Positions 26,150 to 37,400 of a stretch of DNA of 64,000 nt are shown here, one piece after another (the stretch's first letter is position 1; every line of letters starts with the position of its first letter). Both the position numbers and the translations under genes were made by a program. Origin of the DNA: Tunturiibacter gelidiferens (GTDB taxonomy: Bacteria; Acidobacteriota; Terriglobia; Terriglobales; Acidobacteriaceae). The stretch is from contig NZ_JACHEB010000007.1 in assembly GCF_014201335.1 (NCBI RefSeq), positions 241,357 through 305,356 of the forward strand. Direction: 5' to 3'. The notes below the pieces were generated by a model that was not told where the DNA came from, searched no databases, and worked only from the letters and a program-made list of their open reading frames with translations.

Positions 26150-28039
26150 TTGAATTGGTCCCGCCGTAACTTTCTCACTTCGCTCTCTACCACTGCACTG
26201 GTTCTTTCGCTCGACGACGTTCTGGCCCTGGCAGCGCCGCAAAATCCTCAACCAATCCAACAGCCGGGATCGCGCCCTACCTACGACGCCGTACCTCGCC
26301 CTGCGCCAAAAGGGCTCTCCTCCCCCGTCGCCGAGACCCCGCTCGGCATAAGCTTCACCGACGTGGCACGTCAATCGGGATTGAACGGAAAAACAATCTA
26401 CGGAGGTGAGCACAAAAATCGATACCTCCTCGAAACCACAGGCTGCGGCGTAGCCTTCTACGACTACGATCACGATGACTGGATCGATATCTTCCTGGTC
26501 AACGGCACTCGACTCGACGGTTTCCCGAAGGGCCAGGAGCCCATCTCGCGACTCTTCAAGAACAATCGCGACGGCACCTTCACCGACGTCACCGTCAAAG
26601 CCGGAGTCGGCCGCACCGGATGGGGCCAGGGCTGTTGCGTCGGCGACTACAACAACGACGGTTGGGACGATCTCTTCGTCAGCTACTACGGCCAAAATGT
26701 CCTCTATCGCAACAACGGAAACGGAACCTTCACCGACGTCACAGAGAAGGCGGGTCTGCTCCAAGCGAAGACGCGTTGGAACTCCGGCTGCGCCTTTATC
26801 GACTACGACCGCGACGGCCATCTCGACCTCTTTGTCGCCAACTACATCGACTTCGACATCAAAACCGCACCTCTCCCCGAAGCCGCCGGCTGCGCTTACA
26901 AAGGAATCCAGGTAGCCTGTGGTCCTCCCGGTCTTCAGGGCGGCAAAAATATCCTCTATCGCAACAATGGAAATGGAACTTTCGCCGACGTCTCGCAAAA
27001 AGCGGGCATGTGGGACACCATCGGAACCTATGGCCTCTCGGTAGCTGTCTCAGACATCGACGGCGACGGATGGCCCGATATCTATGTCGCCAACGATTCC
27101 ACTGCCGCCACCTTCTACCAAAACCAGAAAGACGGCACCTTCAAAGATGTAGCGATCGAAGCCGGTATCGCCTACTCCCCTGACGGCAAGCCACAAGCCG
27201 GCATGGGCGTCTCCATTGGAGATTTCAATCGCGACGGCCGCTTCGACATCGTCAAAACTAACTTCGCCGGTGATACCGATTCCCTCTACGTCAACCTCGG
27301 CGACGGAAACTTCGATGACCATACTTACATGTCTGGACTCGGCGTAAACACCCGCTATCTTGGCTGGGGCGTCGGCTTCTTCGACATGGACAACGACGGC
27401 TGGCCCGACATCTTCATCTGTAACGGCCACGTCTACCCCGAAGTCGACGGAACCGCCATCGACGCACCTTACGCTGAACACAAATATCTGTACCGCAATC
27501 TGCGCAACGGGCAATTCGAAGAAGTGACCGCGCAAGGAGGCCCCGGCATCACAACTCCGGCCGCCGGCCGTGGTTGCGCCTTCGGAGACTATGACAACGA
27601 CGGGGTATTGGACGTCGTCGTCAATTGCATCAACAGCGTCCCTCAACTGCTTCACTGCGAATCAACCACCGGTCGAAACTGGATCAAGATTCGCACGGTC
27701 GGCACAAAGTCCAATCGCTCCGGCATCGGCGCAAAGGTCAGCGTCACGACAGCATTGCCAGGCGCAACCAAACCCTTCATCCAGATCGACGAAGTCCGCA
27801 GCGGCGGCAGCTACTACTCTCAGAACGACCTCCGTATCCACTTCGGTCTCGACGACTCCACAAAAGCAGATTCGGTCGAAATCAAGTGGCCATCCGGAAC
27901 GACAGACACGCTCACCGACCTCGCAGCAAACCATCTTTACGTCATTCAGGAAGGTGGAAAGATTCTGAAAACTGTCGCTATGGGCACGTCATCGCAATCG
28001 AAAACACCGACCACTCCGGCCCCGGTCTCAAAACCATGA
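26150..28039 (+). CDS. CRTAC1-like propeller with ASPIC/UnbV domain (right copy 1)
   Basis: A 629-residue protein, TTG start eight bases after AGGAG, with an SRRNFLTSL twin-arginine signal. Seven calcium loops (DYDHDDWIDIFL through DYDNDGVLDVVV) build the propeller; the ASPIC/UnbV domain lies at about 530-615. It matches the left copy at 1481-3382 closely in signal, propeller, both Cys sites and C-terminus (for example TIYGGEHKNRYLLETTGCG against TIYGGEAKNKYLLETTGCG), far more than the two CRTAC1-like genes that follow it. The first calcium loop has Asp where the family usually has Gly (DHDDW). It overlaps the next gene by 4 bases (ATGA). Confidence 0.89.
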   Translation: MNWSRRNFLTSLSTTALVLSLDDVLALAAPQNPQPIQQPGSRPTYDAVPRPAPKGLSSPVAETPLGISFTDVARQSGLNGKTIYGGEHKNRYLLETTGCGVAFYDYDHDDWIDIFLVNGTRLDGFPKGQEPISRLFKNNRDGTFTDVTVKAGVGRTGWGQGCCVGDYNNDGWDDLFVSYYGQNVLYRNNGNGTFTDVTEKAGLLQAKTRWNSGCAFIDYDRDGHLDLFVANYIDFDIKTAPLPEAAGCAYKGIQVACGPPGLQGGKNILYRNNGNGTFADVSQKAGMWDTIGTYGLSVAVSDIDGDGWPDIYVANDSTAATFYQNQKDGTFKDVAIEAGIAYSPDGKPQAGMGVSIGDFNRDGRFDIVKTNFAGDTDSLYVNLGDGNFDDHTYMSGLGVNTRYLGWGVGFFDMDNDGWPDIFICNGHVYPEVDGTAIDAPYAEHKYLYRNLRNGQFEEVTAQGGPGITTPAAGRGCAFGDYDNDGVLDVVVNCINSVPQLLHCESTTGRNWIKIRTVGTKSNRSGIGAKVSVTTALPGATKPFIQIDEVRSGGSYYSQNDLRIHFGLDDSTKADSVEIKWPSGTTDTLTDLAANHLYVIQEGGKILKTVAMGTSSQSKTPTTPAPVSKP

Positions 28040-29772
28040 AGTTTCAATCGCTCTTTCGAATGCCCGTCATCGCTACGTTTGTGATGACCGCCTTCGGCCA
28101 GCAGCCCTACCCACCAACCACCGATCATCCTCCTCCAGCCTGGTTCGTCGACGTCGCACTCAAAGCAGGCATCACCGTTCGCGACGTCAACGGTAGCGTC
28201 GAAGCCAAGCGTTACATCATCGAAGCCACCGGCTCCGGCGTCGCTATTCTCGACTACGACCGCGACGGCTGGCCCGACATCTTTCTCGTCAATGGCACCA
28301 ACATCCCTGGCACAACTCCCGCACCCAGCCAGGCCAAACCCACCAACCACCTCTTCCGTAATAATCACGATGGCACCTTCACAGACGTCACCGCGAAGGC
28401 AGGCCTCGTCTCAACCGGGTGGGGTCAAGGTGCCTGTGTCGGAGACTACGACAACGACGGGTTCGACGACATCTACGTCACCGGCTACGGCAAAAATCGC
28501 CTCTTCCACAACCAGGGCAACGGAACCTTCAAAGAAGTAGCTGAGCAGTCAGGCGTTGCCGGAACCGGCAAAGAGTGGGGGACGGGCTGCGCCTTCGTCG
28601 ACTATGACCGCGACGGCAAACTCGACCTCGCCGTCGCTAACTACGTACACTTCGACCTCGCCCACACGCCCACTCCAGGACAGACATCAGGCTGTATCTG
28701 GAAGGGCGTACCTGTCATGTGTGGCCCCCGCGGCCTCGAGAGCGCACCGAACATCCTCTATCACAACCTCGGCGGAGGAAAGTTTGAAGACGTCAGCAAG
28801 CCCAGCGGCTTTGAACACACCAACGGCCATTACTGCTTCTCCATTACTACCCTCGACTATGACGACGACGGATGGCCCGATCTCTATGTCGCCTGCGACT
28901 CCACGCCCGCGATCCTCTACAGAAACAATCACGACGGGACCTTCAAAGACACTGCCGCAGACGCCGACGTAGCCTTCAACGAAGACGGCCGTGAACAGGC
29001 GGGCATGGGCTCCACCGCGGCCGACTACGACGGCGACGGTAGACTCGACCTCTTCAAAACAAACTTCTCCGACGACACCTCCACCCTCTATCGCAACAAT
29101 GGTGACGGCACCTACACAGACATGACCTTCGACGCTGGACTCGGCATCAACGCCGATGCTCTCGGCTGGGGCGCCATGTTCGCCGATGTCGATAACGACG
29201 GATGGCCCGACCTTCTCGTTGTAAACGGCCACGTCTACCCGGAAGTCGACTCCGCCAAATTGGGTTCCTCCTACCGCGAACCTCGCTTCCTCTATAGCAA
29301 TCTAGGCAATGGAAAATTCCGCGACATCAGCAAGATCTCCGGCCCCGGATTAGCCGATCCCCGCTCAAGCCGAGGCCTCGCCATCGCCGATCTCTTCAAC
29401 GACGGTCGTCTCGAAGCCGTCATCAACAACCTCAGCGATCGACCGATGCTCCTGGTCAACCTCGCCAAGAATCTGAACCACTGGCTCGGACTGCACCTCA
29501 TCGGCACCTCCTCAAACCGCGATGCCATCGGCGCGCGCGCGACCCTCAAATCTGCGAACCGTCTCTGGGTCGACGAAGTCCGAAGCGGCTCCAGCTACAA
29601 CTCTTCCAACGATCTTCGACTCCACTTCGGCCTCGGCCTCGAAACCCACCTCACAAGCATCCAGATCCGCTGGCCCAGCGGTCAAACGGAACTCTTCGAC
29701 CCTCCCACACAGATCGATCGGATCATAAAACTCACCGAAGGAAAAGGTCGTCCCCAGCCAGCGTCGAACTAA
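28036..29772 (+). CDS. CRTAC1-like propeller with ASPIC/UnbV domain (right copy 2)
   Basis: A 578-residue protein from the ATG at 28036, which shares ATGA with the preceding stop; the long frame back to 27625 is not used. It has a Sec-type signal (ending AFGQQ), not the Tat signal of its neighbour. Calcium loops run from DYDRDGWPDIFL to DVDNDGWPDLLV; the seventh, DLFNDGRLEAVI, has lost its last Asp to Glu. The conserved CIWKGVPVMCGPRGL Cys site and the ASPIC/UnbV domain (SGSSYNSSND) are present. Different export routes for adjacent relatives suggest they may meet only after export, already folded or not. Confidence 0.88.
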   Translation: MKFQSLFRMPVIATFVMTAFGQQPYPPTTDHPPPAWFVDVALKAGITVRDVNGSVEAKRYIIEATGSGVAILDYDRDGWPDIFLVNGTNIPGTTPAPSQAKPTNHLFRNNHDGTFTDVTAKAGLVSTGWGQGACVGDYDNDGFDDIYVTGYGKNRLFHNQGNGTFKEVAEQSGVAGTGKEWGTGCAFVDYDRDGKLDLAVANYVHFDLAHTPTPGQTSGCIWKGVPVMCGPRGLESAPNILYHNLGGGKFEDVSKPSGFEHTNGHYCFSITTLDYDDDGWPDLYVACDSTPAILYRNNHDGTFKDTAADADVAFNEDGREQAGMGSTAADYDGDGRLDLFKTNFSDDTSTLYRNNGDGTYTDMTFDAGLGINADALGWGAMFADVDNDGWPDLLVVNGHVYPEVDSAKLGSSYREPRFLYSNLGNGKFRDISKISGPGLADPRSSRGLAIADLFNDGRLEAVINNLSDRPMLLVNLAKNLNHWLGLHLIGTSSNRDAIGARATLKSANRLWVDEVRSGSSYNSSNDLRLHFGLGLETHLTSIQIRWPSGQTELFDPPTQIDRIIKLTEGKGRPQPASN

Positions 29773-29914
29773 GCCGAGCTATCTCTAACAACAAACTCGC
29801 AATCACATGAGAAGCTCGTATGGTAAACATGATGCTGAATCCATCAGAGAACCAGGAATGCGTGCAGGACTTAACTACCCTGCAACCTGAAATCGGAGCC
29901 ACAAGGACACATTC

Positions 29915-31801
29915 GTGACCGTTCATCATCGCCATCGTTATACTGCGCATCACCTAGCCTTTGTCATCCAGGCAATCCTCTTTGTAAGTACAGGAATATC
30001 GATAGGCCAATCGACTACCCCAAACTCCCACACCGCAGACACACAATCTGACAAGCCCCAGGAAGGCGGGCAGGCGCCTGCAACGGGAGGAGCCAACACT
30101 GGCGGCGCACATCCCGCAGTGCTCGACGCAGAGAAGCGGCCCATTACCGCCGGCGGCTTCGTAAAGAGTGGCCCCATCATCTTCCAGGACATCGCCGCAA
30201 AAGCCGGCTTAACCTCTTGGACCCACACAATGGGAACTCCGGAGAAAAATTTCATCATCGAGACAAACGGATCTGGCGTCGGACTCATCGACTATGACAA
30301 CGATGGCTGGCTGGACATCTATCTCGTCAACGGTTCCACCTACGATGCCATGAGCGGCAAAGCAACACCGCCCCATGCCGCACTATTCCACAACAATCAC
30401 GATGGCACTTTCACTGACGTTGCGGCGAACGCGCACGTCACCAATGACCGCTGGGGAATTGGCGTTGCCATCGCTGACTACGACAACGACGGCTGGCCCG
30501 ATATCTACGTCAGCAACTTCGGCAAGAACCGCCTCTATCACAATAACCATGACGGAACCTTCACCGACGTCGCAGAGAAAGCCGGGGTCACTCTCGGCAA
30601 CTGGTCCACCGGAGCCACCTGGGGAGACTACGACGGCGATGGCCGGCTAGATCTCTTCGTCCCCGGCTATGTTCACTACGACATCGCAAACCAACCCGGC
30701 TCCGGCGGCAAAGATGTCTCTTATAGCTTTTGCCAGTTTCGCGGCGAGAAAGTCATGTGCGGCCCCCGTGGTCTCAAGGGCGAACCAGATCACCTCTTCC
30801 ACAACAACGGTGACGGCACCTTCACCGACGTAAGCGAAAAAGCCGGAGTCTCCGACAAGAATGGCTACTACGGTTTCGCCTCCGTCTTCGTCGACGTCAA
30901 CAACGACGGCAAACCAGACCTTCTCGTCGCCAACGATTCCACCCCAAACTACCTCTACCTCAATAAAGGCGACGGCACCTTCGAGGACGCCAGCTACGCC
31001 TCCGGATACGCTCTCAACGAGAATGGCCGCGAAACAGCATCCATGGGCATCGCAATCGGCGACTACCGAAACAACGGCCTGCTCGACATCTACAACACAA
31101 CCTTCTCAGACGACTACAACCCGCTCTATCGTAACGACGGAGACGGCAACTTCACCGATATCAGCTACCAGATGGGAATCGCGGAACCCACAATTCCGTT
31201 CCTCGGGTGGGGCGCAGCTTTTTTGGACTTCGACAATGACGGATGGAAGGACCTCATCGTCGCGAATGGTCACGTCTATCCCCAAGTCGACCACACAACC
31301 TGGGGAACCACCTGGGCACAACGCCCGCTCCTATTCCGCAACATCGATGGCAAAAAATTCGATCTCGAACCCGCCGTCGAAGGTACCGCGCTCGCAGCTC
31401 TCTATGTTGGTCGCGGCATGGCCGTCGGAGATCTCTTTAACGACGGCAAATTGGACGTTGTCATCAACTCACTCGACCACCCCCCGGGCCTGCTCCGTAA
31501 CGTCTCCGCAGATAACCACCATTGGATCGAGCTAAAACTCGTAGGCGGACCCAAAAGCCCTCGCGATGCCATCGGTTCCACGGTCTACCTTACTGCGGGA
31601 GGCAAAAAACAACGTGGAGATGTAATCTCCGGAGGCAGCTTCGCCTCCACTCACGACCCTCGCATTCATTTCGGCCTTGGTGACGCCGCCATAATCGATT
31701 CAGTCGAAGTTCACTGGCCCAGCGGGGCAAAAGAGAAATTCGCAATCACCAAGGTCGACCAGATCGTTAATCTGACCGAAGGTAAGGGCGCAAAAATCTA
31801 A
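29915..31801 (+). CDS. CRTAC1-like propeller with ASPIC/UnbV domain (right copy 3)
   Basis: A 628-residue protein. The GTG at 29915 follows AAGGA by about eight bases. A signal peptide (residues 10-30) is followed by a low-complexity Gly/Ala/Thr linker to about residue 75, then seven calcium loops (DYDNDGWLDIYL to DLFNDGKLDVVI) and the ASPIC/UnbV domain (SGGSFASTHD). The CQFRGEKVMCGPRGL Cys site matches the preceding paralogue. It is 142 bases after that gene with no terminator between. The next gene is a five-haem cytochrome. Confidence 0.88.
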   Translation: MTVHHRHRYTAHHLAFVIQAILFVSTGISIGQSTTPNSHTADTQSDKPQEGGQAPATGGANTGGAHPAVLDAEKRPITAGGFVKSGPIIFQDIAAKAGLTSWTHTMGTPEKNFIIETNGSGVGLIDYDNDGWLDIYLVNGSTYDAMSGKATPPHAALFHNNHDGTFTDVAANAHVTNDRWGIGVAIADYDNDGWPDIYVSNFGKNRLYHNNHDGTFTDVAEKAGVTLGNWSTGATWGDYDGDGRLDLFVPGYVHYDIANQPGSGGKDVSYSFCQFRGEKVMCGPRGLKGEPDHLFHNNGDGTFTDVSEKAGVSDKNGYYGFASVFVDVNNDGKPDLLVANDSTPNYLYLNKGDGTFEDASYASGYALNENGRETASMGIAIGDYRNNGLLDIYNTTFSDDYNPLYRNDGDGNFTDISYQMGIAEPTIPFLGWGAAFLDFDNDGWKDLIVANGHVYPQVDHTTWGTTWAQRPLLFRNIDGKKFDLEPAVEGTALAALYVGRGMAVGDLFNDGKLDVVINSLDHPPGLLRNVSADNHHWIELKLVGGPKSPRDAIGSTVYLTAGGKKQRGDVISGGSFASTHDPRIHFGLGDAAIIDSVEVHWPSGAKEKFAITKVDQIVNLTEGKGAKI

Positions 31802-31904
31802 CCGCCAAACCCTATCTCCTCTCTTCAAACTTTTGATTGAGATTTCTTCCCACCCGCAGAACAATAGCGCACCCACTTCGCGCATCATTACAATCACCTC
31901 TCCT

Positions 31905-34127
31905 ATGAAAATGCCATACAGACGGATCGGTCGCATCATGCTCTGTACGGCCCTTTGCGCAGCCACCACCTCATTTTTCATCTCCTTGAAGGCGGACGGG
32001 ACCCACGCCTCCGACGCCTTCACCACCCCAGCTCAACGCCAGATCTACACGGAGACAGTCAAAGAACATTACAACTTTAGATTCGGTGCCGATCTGCCTT
32101 TCCTGCCATCCAACGCCACCACCGACACGGGCCAATTCATCAATCCCAAATCCTTCCCTACTGCCAAATACTGTAGCCACTGCCATCAGGAAGCACATGA
32201 CGAATGGCGCCAGTCCGCTCACGCCAACTCCTTTCGCGCTCCGTGGTACATCAGGAACACCGGCCTGCTGACGGCTGAAAAAGGCATCGAATACACCCGT
32301 CACTGCGAAGGCTGCCACAATCCTATCGCACTCGTCTCAGGAGCGCTCACCAAGGGATCGCCGGTCAATCGTAAGTTCGACGACGATGGCATCACCTGCT
32401 CCGTCTGCCACTCCATCCAGAAGGTCGATGCCCGTGGCACCGGTAGCTATGTGCTGGCGCAGCCAGCTGTTCTCCTTGATGAGAACGACCAACCCATCTA
32501 TGGCGATGTCTCTGACAAAGAGATCCTTGCCCACCTCGATCGCCACTCCAAAGCAGTGATGAAGGACTTCTACCGCACCAGCAACTTCTGTGCGGCCTGC
32601 CATAAAGCCGCTCTCCCCAAGCAGCTGAATGACTACAAATGGCAACGGGCCATCTTCCTCTCCGACGAGTGGCAGCTCTCCTCTTTCGCCAAACAGTCAC
32701 CCCTTCCCTTCTACGTCAAAGACCAGGTTTCCACCTGTCAGACCTGTCACATGACGCGCGAAGATCTCACCACCTCTGACTCTGGAGCAAAGGAAGGAAA
32801 ACTCGCCTCTCACCGATGGCTCGGCGCCAACACAGTTATCCCGAAGTTCTACAACTACGACACTCAGATGGAGAAGACCGTAGCGTTCCTCAAGGCCGGC
32901 GTCTTCAACGTAGACATCTTCGGCCTTGAGAAGAATCAAGAAAAGATCATCGCCCCAGTCGGCAACGATAACTTCACCGTCGCCCCAGGCGATCTTCTGA
33001 CGACTACGATCATCATTCAGAACAAAGGCATCGCTCACAGCCACGTGCCCGAGCAGCGCGACATGTACGAGAGTTGGGTCGAGTTTGAAGCCAAAGACGC
33101 CGCCGGCCACACCCTCATGCACTCCGGCACAATTCAACCCAACGGCGACCTTGATCCTCGAGCACACAGCTTCACCAATCGCCTGGTTAACACCAGAGGA
33201 ACGATCAACGATCTCCACCAGGTCTGGAATAATCGCGTCGTCGCCTACAACAACACGATCGCCTCCGGCCGCTCCCAGGTCGTCCGCTACCAATTCAAAG
33301 TGCCCGCGGACGCAACTGGACCCATCACCGTCACAGCGAAGGTCAACTACCGCCGCTTCGATCAGCATTTCATGGACTTCGGAATGGGCAAGCACTACGA
33401 GATGCCAGTTGTTACGATGTCCGAACGCACACGCACCTTCACCATCGGCGACAATCCTCCCGCGGTCGACCCACAGGACAACAAAATCTGGATGCGCTGG
33501 AACAACTACGGCATCGCAATGCTGGATGCCCAGCAATACGCCGAGAGCGTCCGGGCATTCCAGCAGGTCGCCCAACTCCGACCCGACTACGCAGACGCCT
33601 TCACCAACATCGCCATCGCTAACTTCCAGTGGGAGCGCTACGAAGCCTCTCGTGCCAGCCTCGACAAGGCGCTCGCGCTCAGCCCACACAACTCCCGCGC
33701 GCTGTATTACCTCGCGTTAGTCGAACGGAACCAGGGCCAGGTCGACAACGCCATCACAGATCTCCGCGAAGTCATCACAAAATTCCCAAACTCGCGCGAC
33801 GCTCATCGAGAGCTCGGCTTTTCTCTTTATCAGCAGCATAAGTATGACGAAGCCCGCACAGAATATGAGACTCTACAATCGATCGACCCCGACGACCTGG
33901 CCGCACACTATATCCTCTCCATCGTCTACCGCCGCCTCGGCATGAAAGATAAAGCGGCCCACGAAGCAGCGATGTTTGCTGATCAAAAAGACGACCCCAC
34001 CGCAAGCACGTACGCACTTGAGTATCTGCGCAAACACAACGAAGTCGCATCGGAGACCGTCCCCTGGCACACACACACCGATTTTGCTCCCGAACCCACC
34101 GACCACACCGTAACATCTGCTCAATGA
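31905..34127 (+). CDS. Five-haem cytochrome c with C-terminal TPRs
   Basis: A 740-residue protein from ATG 31905, which removes an upstream extension without signal character; residues 8-28 are the signal peptide or anchor. Five CxxCH sites are present: CSHCH, CEGCH, CSVCH, CAACH and CQTCH, all in the first 300 residues, in a layout like cytochrome c554-type proteins. A beta-rich middle section (about 300-540) with FTVAPGDLLTTTIIIQNKG follows, then five or six TPRs. A TACAAT hexamer lies 10 bases before the ATG. It overlaps the next cytochrome gene by 4 bases, so the two products are likely electron-transfer partners. Confidence 0.88.
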   Translation: MKMPYRRIGRIMLCTALCAATTSFFISLKADGTHASDAFTTPAQRQIYTETVKEHYNFRFGADLPFLPSNATTDTGQFINPKSFPTAKYCSHCHQEAHDEWRQSAHANSFRAPWYIRNTGLLTAEKGIEYTRHCEGCHNPIALVSGALTKGSPVNRKFDDDGITCSVCHSIQKVDARGTGSYVLAQPAVLLDENDQPIYGDVSDKEILAHLDRHSKAVMKDFYRTSNFCAACHKAALPKQLNDYKWQRAIFLSDEWQLSSFAKQSPLPFYVKDQVSTCQTCHMTREDLTTSDSGAKEGKLASHRWLGANTVIPKFYNYDTQMEKTVAFLKAGVFNVDIFGLEKNQEKIIAPVGNDNFTVAPGDLLTTTIIIQNKGIAHSHVPEQRDMYESWVEFEAKDAAGHTLMHSGTIQPNGDLDPRAHSFTNRLVNTRGTINDLHQVWNNRVVAYNNTIASGRSQVVRYQFKVPADATGPITVTAKVNYRRFDQHFMDFGMGKHYEMPVVTMSERTRTFTIGDNPPAVDPQDNKIWMRWNNYGIAMLDAQQYAESVRAFQQVAQLRPDYADAFTNIAIANFQWERYEASRASLDKALALSPHNSRALYYLALVERNQGQVDNAITDLREVITKFPNSRDAHRELGFSLYQQHKYDEARTEYETLQSIDPDDLAAHYILSIVYRRLGMKDKAAHEAAMFADQKDDPTASTYALEYLRKHNEVASETVPWHTHTDFAPEPTDHTVTSAQ

Positions 34128-34444
34128 AATTGCTCGGCTCAGCATTAGTTATTGCTTTGGCATCTGTGTCTTGTCTGCCCGTATTCGGGGAGTCCGCAAA
34201 GCAGCACGGAGCAACCGTGTTCGTGAACAACGGCTGCCAGCACTGCCACACCATCCGCGGTCAGGGCGGCGAAAAAGGCCCCGATCTCTCTGGAGTAGGC
34301 CGCACCCTGAACAAAACTCAGATCCGCACTCAGATCACACAGGGTGGTCGCCAGATGCCATCCTTCGGCGAGATTCTGAAGGTATCCGAAGTCGACGACC
34401 TCGTCGCCTACCTGCACTCCTGCCGCGACAAGAAGTCGAAATAA
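34124..34444 (+). CDS. Small monohaem cytochrome c
   Basis: A 106-residue cytochrome with signal peptide (residues 1-22) and one CQHCH haem site at about residue 39-43, followed by GPDLSGVGR and the axial Met candidate in GRQMPSFGE. The fold is the usual class I type, with DLVAYL near the C-terminus. Its ATG overlaps the stop of the five-haem gene (ATGA), so it probably shuttles electrons to or from that protein. The histidine kinase begins 38 bases later. Confidence 0.9.
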   Translation: MKLLGSALVIALASVSCLPVFGESAKQHGATVFVNNGCQHCHTIRGQGGEKGPDLSGVGRTLNKTQIRTQITQGGRQMPSFGEILKVSEVDDLVAYLHSCRDKKSK

Positions 34445-34482
34445 CGATACGCATTCTCAGATCAGGAAGACGTATTATCCGA

Positions 34483-37400
34483 ATGGAAGCGAATCCGAGC
34501 ATCATGCTTGCGCGCACATCGAACCTCCGCATGAATTTGCTTTCGCGTCTCCATCTCGCCATGGGCTCCTCGCTCCTCTGGACGCTATGCGGAATCGCGT
34601 CGCTATCTCCCCCTGCTCAGTCCCAGGACCCAAATAGCTTTGTCCATCAGTCCTGGTCCACTGAAAACGGCCTCCCCCAAAACAGCGTCCATCAAATCTT
34701 TCAGTCCACCGACGGTTACATTTGGATTGCAACCGAAGGTGGCATAGCTCGTTTCAATGGCGTCGACTTCAAAACCTTCACCCATGAAACCACTCCCGAA
34801 ATCACTGGCGATGACATCTGCTGCTTCACTCAAAGTCGCAACGGCCCCCTCTGGATCGCGACATCCGACGGCCTCCTCCGATACTCGGCAGGAACATTTC
34901 GCCGCTACTCCATCGCGGACGGTTTAACTACCAACCGCGTCACCAACCTCGCCGTAGCAGACAACGGTGCACTCTTGCTCCTCACCACCGAGGGCATCGT
35001 CAGCCTTAGTGGGAGCCGCTTCTCGACCATCTCCCTTCCCTTCTCCTCCATCCCTTCGGCGATAGCCACAGCACCCGATGGCAGCGTTTTGATCGCATCG
35101 AACTCCGGAATCTTTCAATATCTCCATGGCCGGATTCTCCCTCTGCCACTCAGCCCCGCCTCTACGCCGAAGGATATTCAGGGCATCGGCTTTCTCCCCG
35201 ATCACAGTCTCTGGTTGCGCACGGGTACCAGTCTCAGGGTGCTGCAAAACGGCCATAGCCGAACTCTAACAACTGGCCACGACCTCCCAGCCTCGCGCAT
35301 CCAGTCTGTTCTTGCTGGCTCACAGGGAGAGCTTTGGATAGGCACCGATAGAGGACTATTCGCCCTCGACAAAATCGGCAGCCACCCACAAGCCGTTGCA
35401 GCCCTTGGCTCCAACAGCATCCTCTCTCTCACGCAAGACAAAGAGGGAAATCTCTGGGTTGGAACAGAAACCAGCGGCCTCCAAATCCTGAGACCCGAAA
35501 ACTTTCGCACCATTCCTGGCCTGTCCGATCACCTGATCACTGCCATCACACAGGCATCCGACGGCGCCATGTGGGTCGGCACCGACGGCGACGGACTCGA
35601 CAGATGGCAAGCAGGAAATATTCGACACATGTCCACTCACTCGGGCCTCCTCAGCGAAACCATTCTCGCTTTGGCCCCAGGGGCAGACGGCAGTATGTGG
35701 ATCGGCACGCCGGACGGCCTCAACCACATCGAAGGATCGAAGGTCCGAACCTACACCTCCGCCGACGGCCTACCCGATGATCTGATTCGCTCTCTCCTCA
35801 GTGACGAAGATGGTTCACTGTGGATTGGCACTCGTCACGGCCTCGCGCATTTGCAGAACGATCAATTCGTTACACTGACCCACTCCGACGGCCTCCGAAG
35901 TGAACTCGTCGGTGCTCTTCTTAGGCCTCATATCTCCAACTCTCACGACCTGTGGATCGGTACGCTCGACGGTCTCGCACGTCTCCGCGACGGCTATATT
36001 AAAACCTTCACAAAAAGAGACGGCCTCTCCGGCGACACGATCACCGCTCTCATCGAAGATCCTAAAGGCACGCTCTGGATCGGAACAAAAGGAGCTGGCC
36101 TCAGCGCCCTAACAACCAGAGGCTTCATCTCCCTTCACCGAAACGACCTGCCTCAGACCATCGACTCCATCCTCCATGATGATCGCGGCAATCTTTGGCT
36201 GGGCTCCAGTCGAGGCATCATCCGCGTCTCAGCTGTGGCGCTTATCAAGTGTGGTTCACTTTCAACGTGCGATCCTCACCCAGTCTCGTATGGTCGTGCC
36301 GACGGAATGCCAACCGAAGAAGCCGTCGGTGTAGGTCATCCCGCCGCTTGGCGAACTACTGAAGGACTTCTCTGGTTCGCCACTCGCAAAGGCGTCGCAG
36401 TTACCGATCCCGCACATCTTACAGAAAACCTGGTGCCGCCCCCGGTCGTCATCGAACGCTTTACGGTGGATGGAGTCGACATGCCCCTAACATCCACCGA
36501 ACAACCTATCACGCCCCGCCACACCAGCTTTGCATTCGAATACGCTGGCCTCAGTTACGTGGCGCCCGCCAAAGTCCGCTATCGTTACCTTCTCGAAGGC
36601 TTCGACCAGAATTGGACCGAAGCCGGCTCGCGCCCCGTCGCTTACTACACCAATCTTCCTCCCCGCAACTATCGCTTTCGCGTGCAGGCAGCGAACAACG
36701 ACGGCATATGGAATGAAACCGGAGCGCAGATCGCCTTCCATGTGCAGCCTCCCTTCTATCGCAGACTCTGGTTTCTCCCGTTTGTCGTTGGTCTCGCCGC
36801 CGTCTTTGCGCTCCTGCTATACCGTCTCCGCGTCCGGAGCCTTCAGGCGCAGTTCCAGGCAGTTCTTGCTGAGCGAAACCGCGTGGCCCGCGAAATTCAC
36901 GACACTCTCGCTCAAAGCTTTGTCGGCGTCTCTGTGCAACTAGAACTCACCTCCCAGCTTCTCGCCCTCTCTCAAACTGACGCAGCAACCAGACAGATCG
37001 GCCAGACCCGCGCGTACGTCCGCGAAGGACTCGCCGAAGCTCGCCGAAGCATCTGGAATCTCCGCGCCATTACTGCGCAGAACAGCTTGCCCACACGCCT
37101 CACCCACTTGGCTGACCAGTGGAGCCAAAAGAAACTCAGCACTCGGCTCAACATTACCGGCACGTATCGCCCTCTCGCCCAGCCCTTTGAAGATGAGGTC
37201 TTCCGCATCGCCCAGGAGTCATTGGCAAATGCCGCCCGCCACGCAAACGCGACCCAGGTCTCCGCCGACCTTCTCTACGGCGCAACACGATTGGTACTTA
37301 CCGTCACCGATAATGGCAGCGGATTTCAACTCACCGAAGGGCTTTCGGCAAACGGGCACTTCGGTATTCAGGGCATGCGCGAACGTGCAGTTCAAATTCG

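Noticed and set aside
32697..33689. Minus-strand open frame of 330 codons opposite the five-haem cytochrome
   Set aside because: Val/Asp/Gly-rich shadow typical of the complement of C-ending codons.
34171..34482. Upstream extension of the histidine kinase frame over the cytochrome c gene
   Set aside because: It overlaps a clear cytochrome in another frame and reads as Arg-rich filler.
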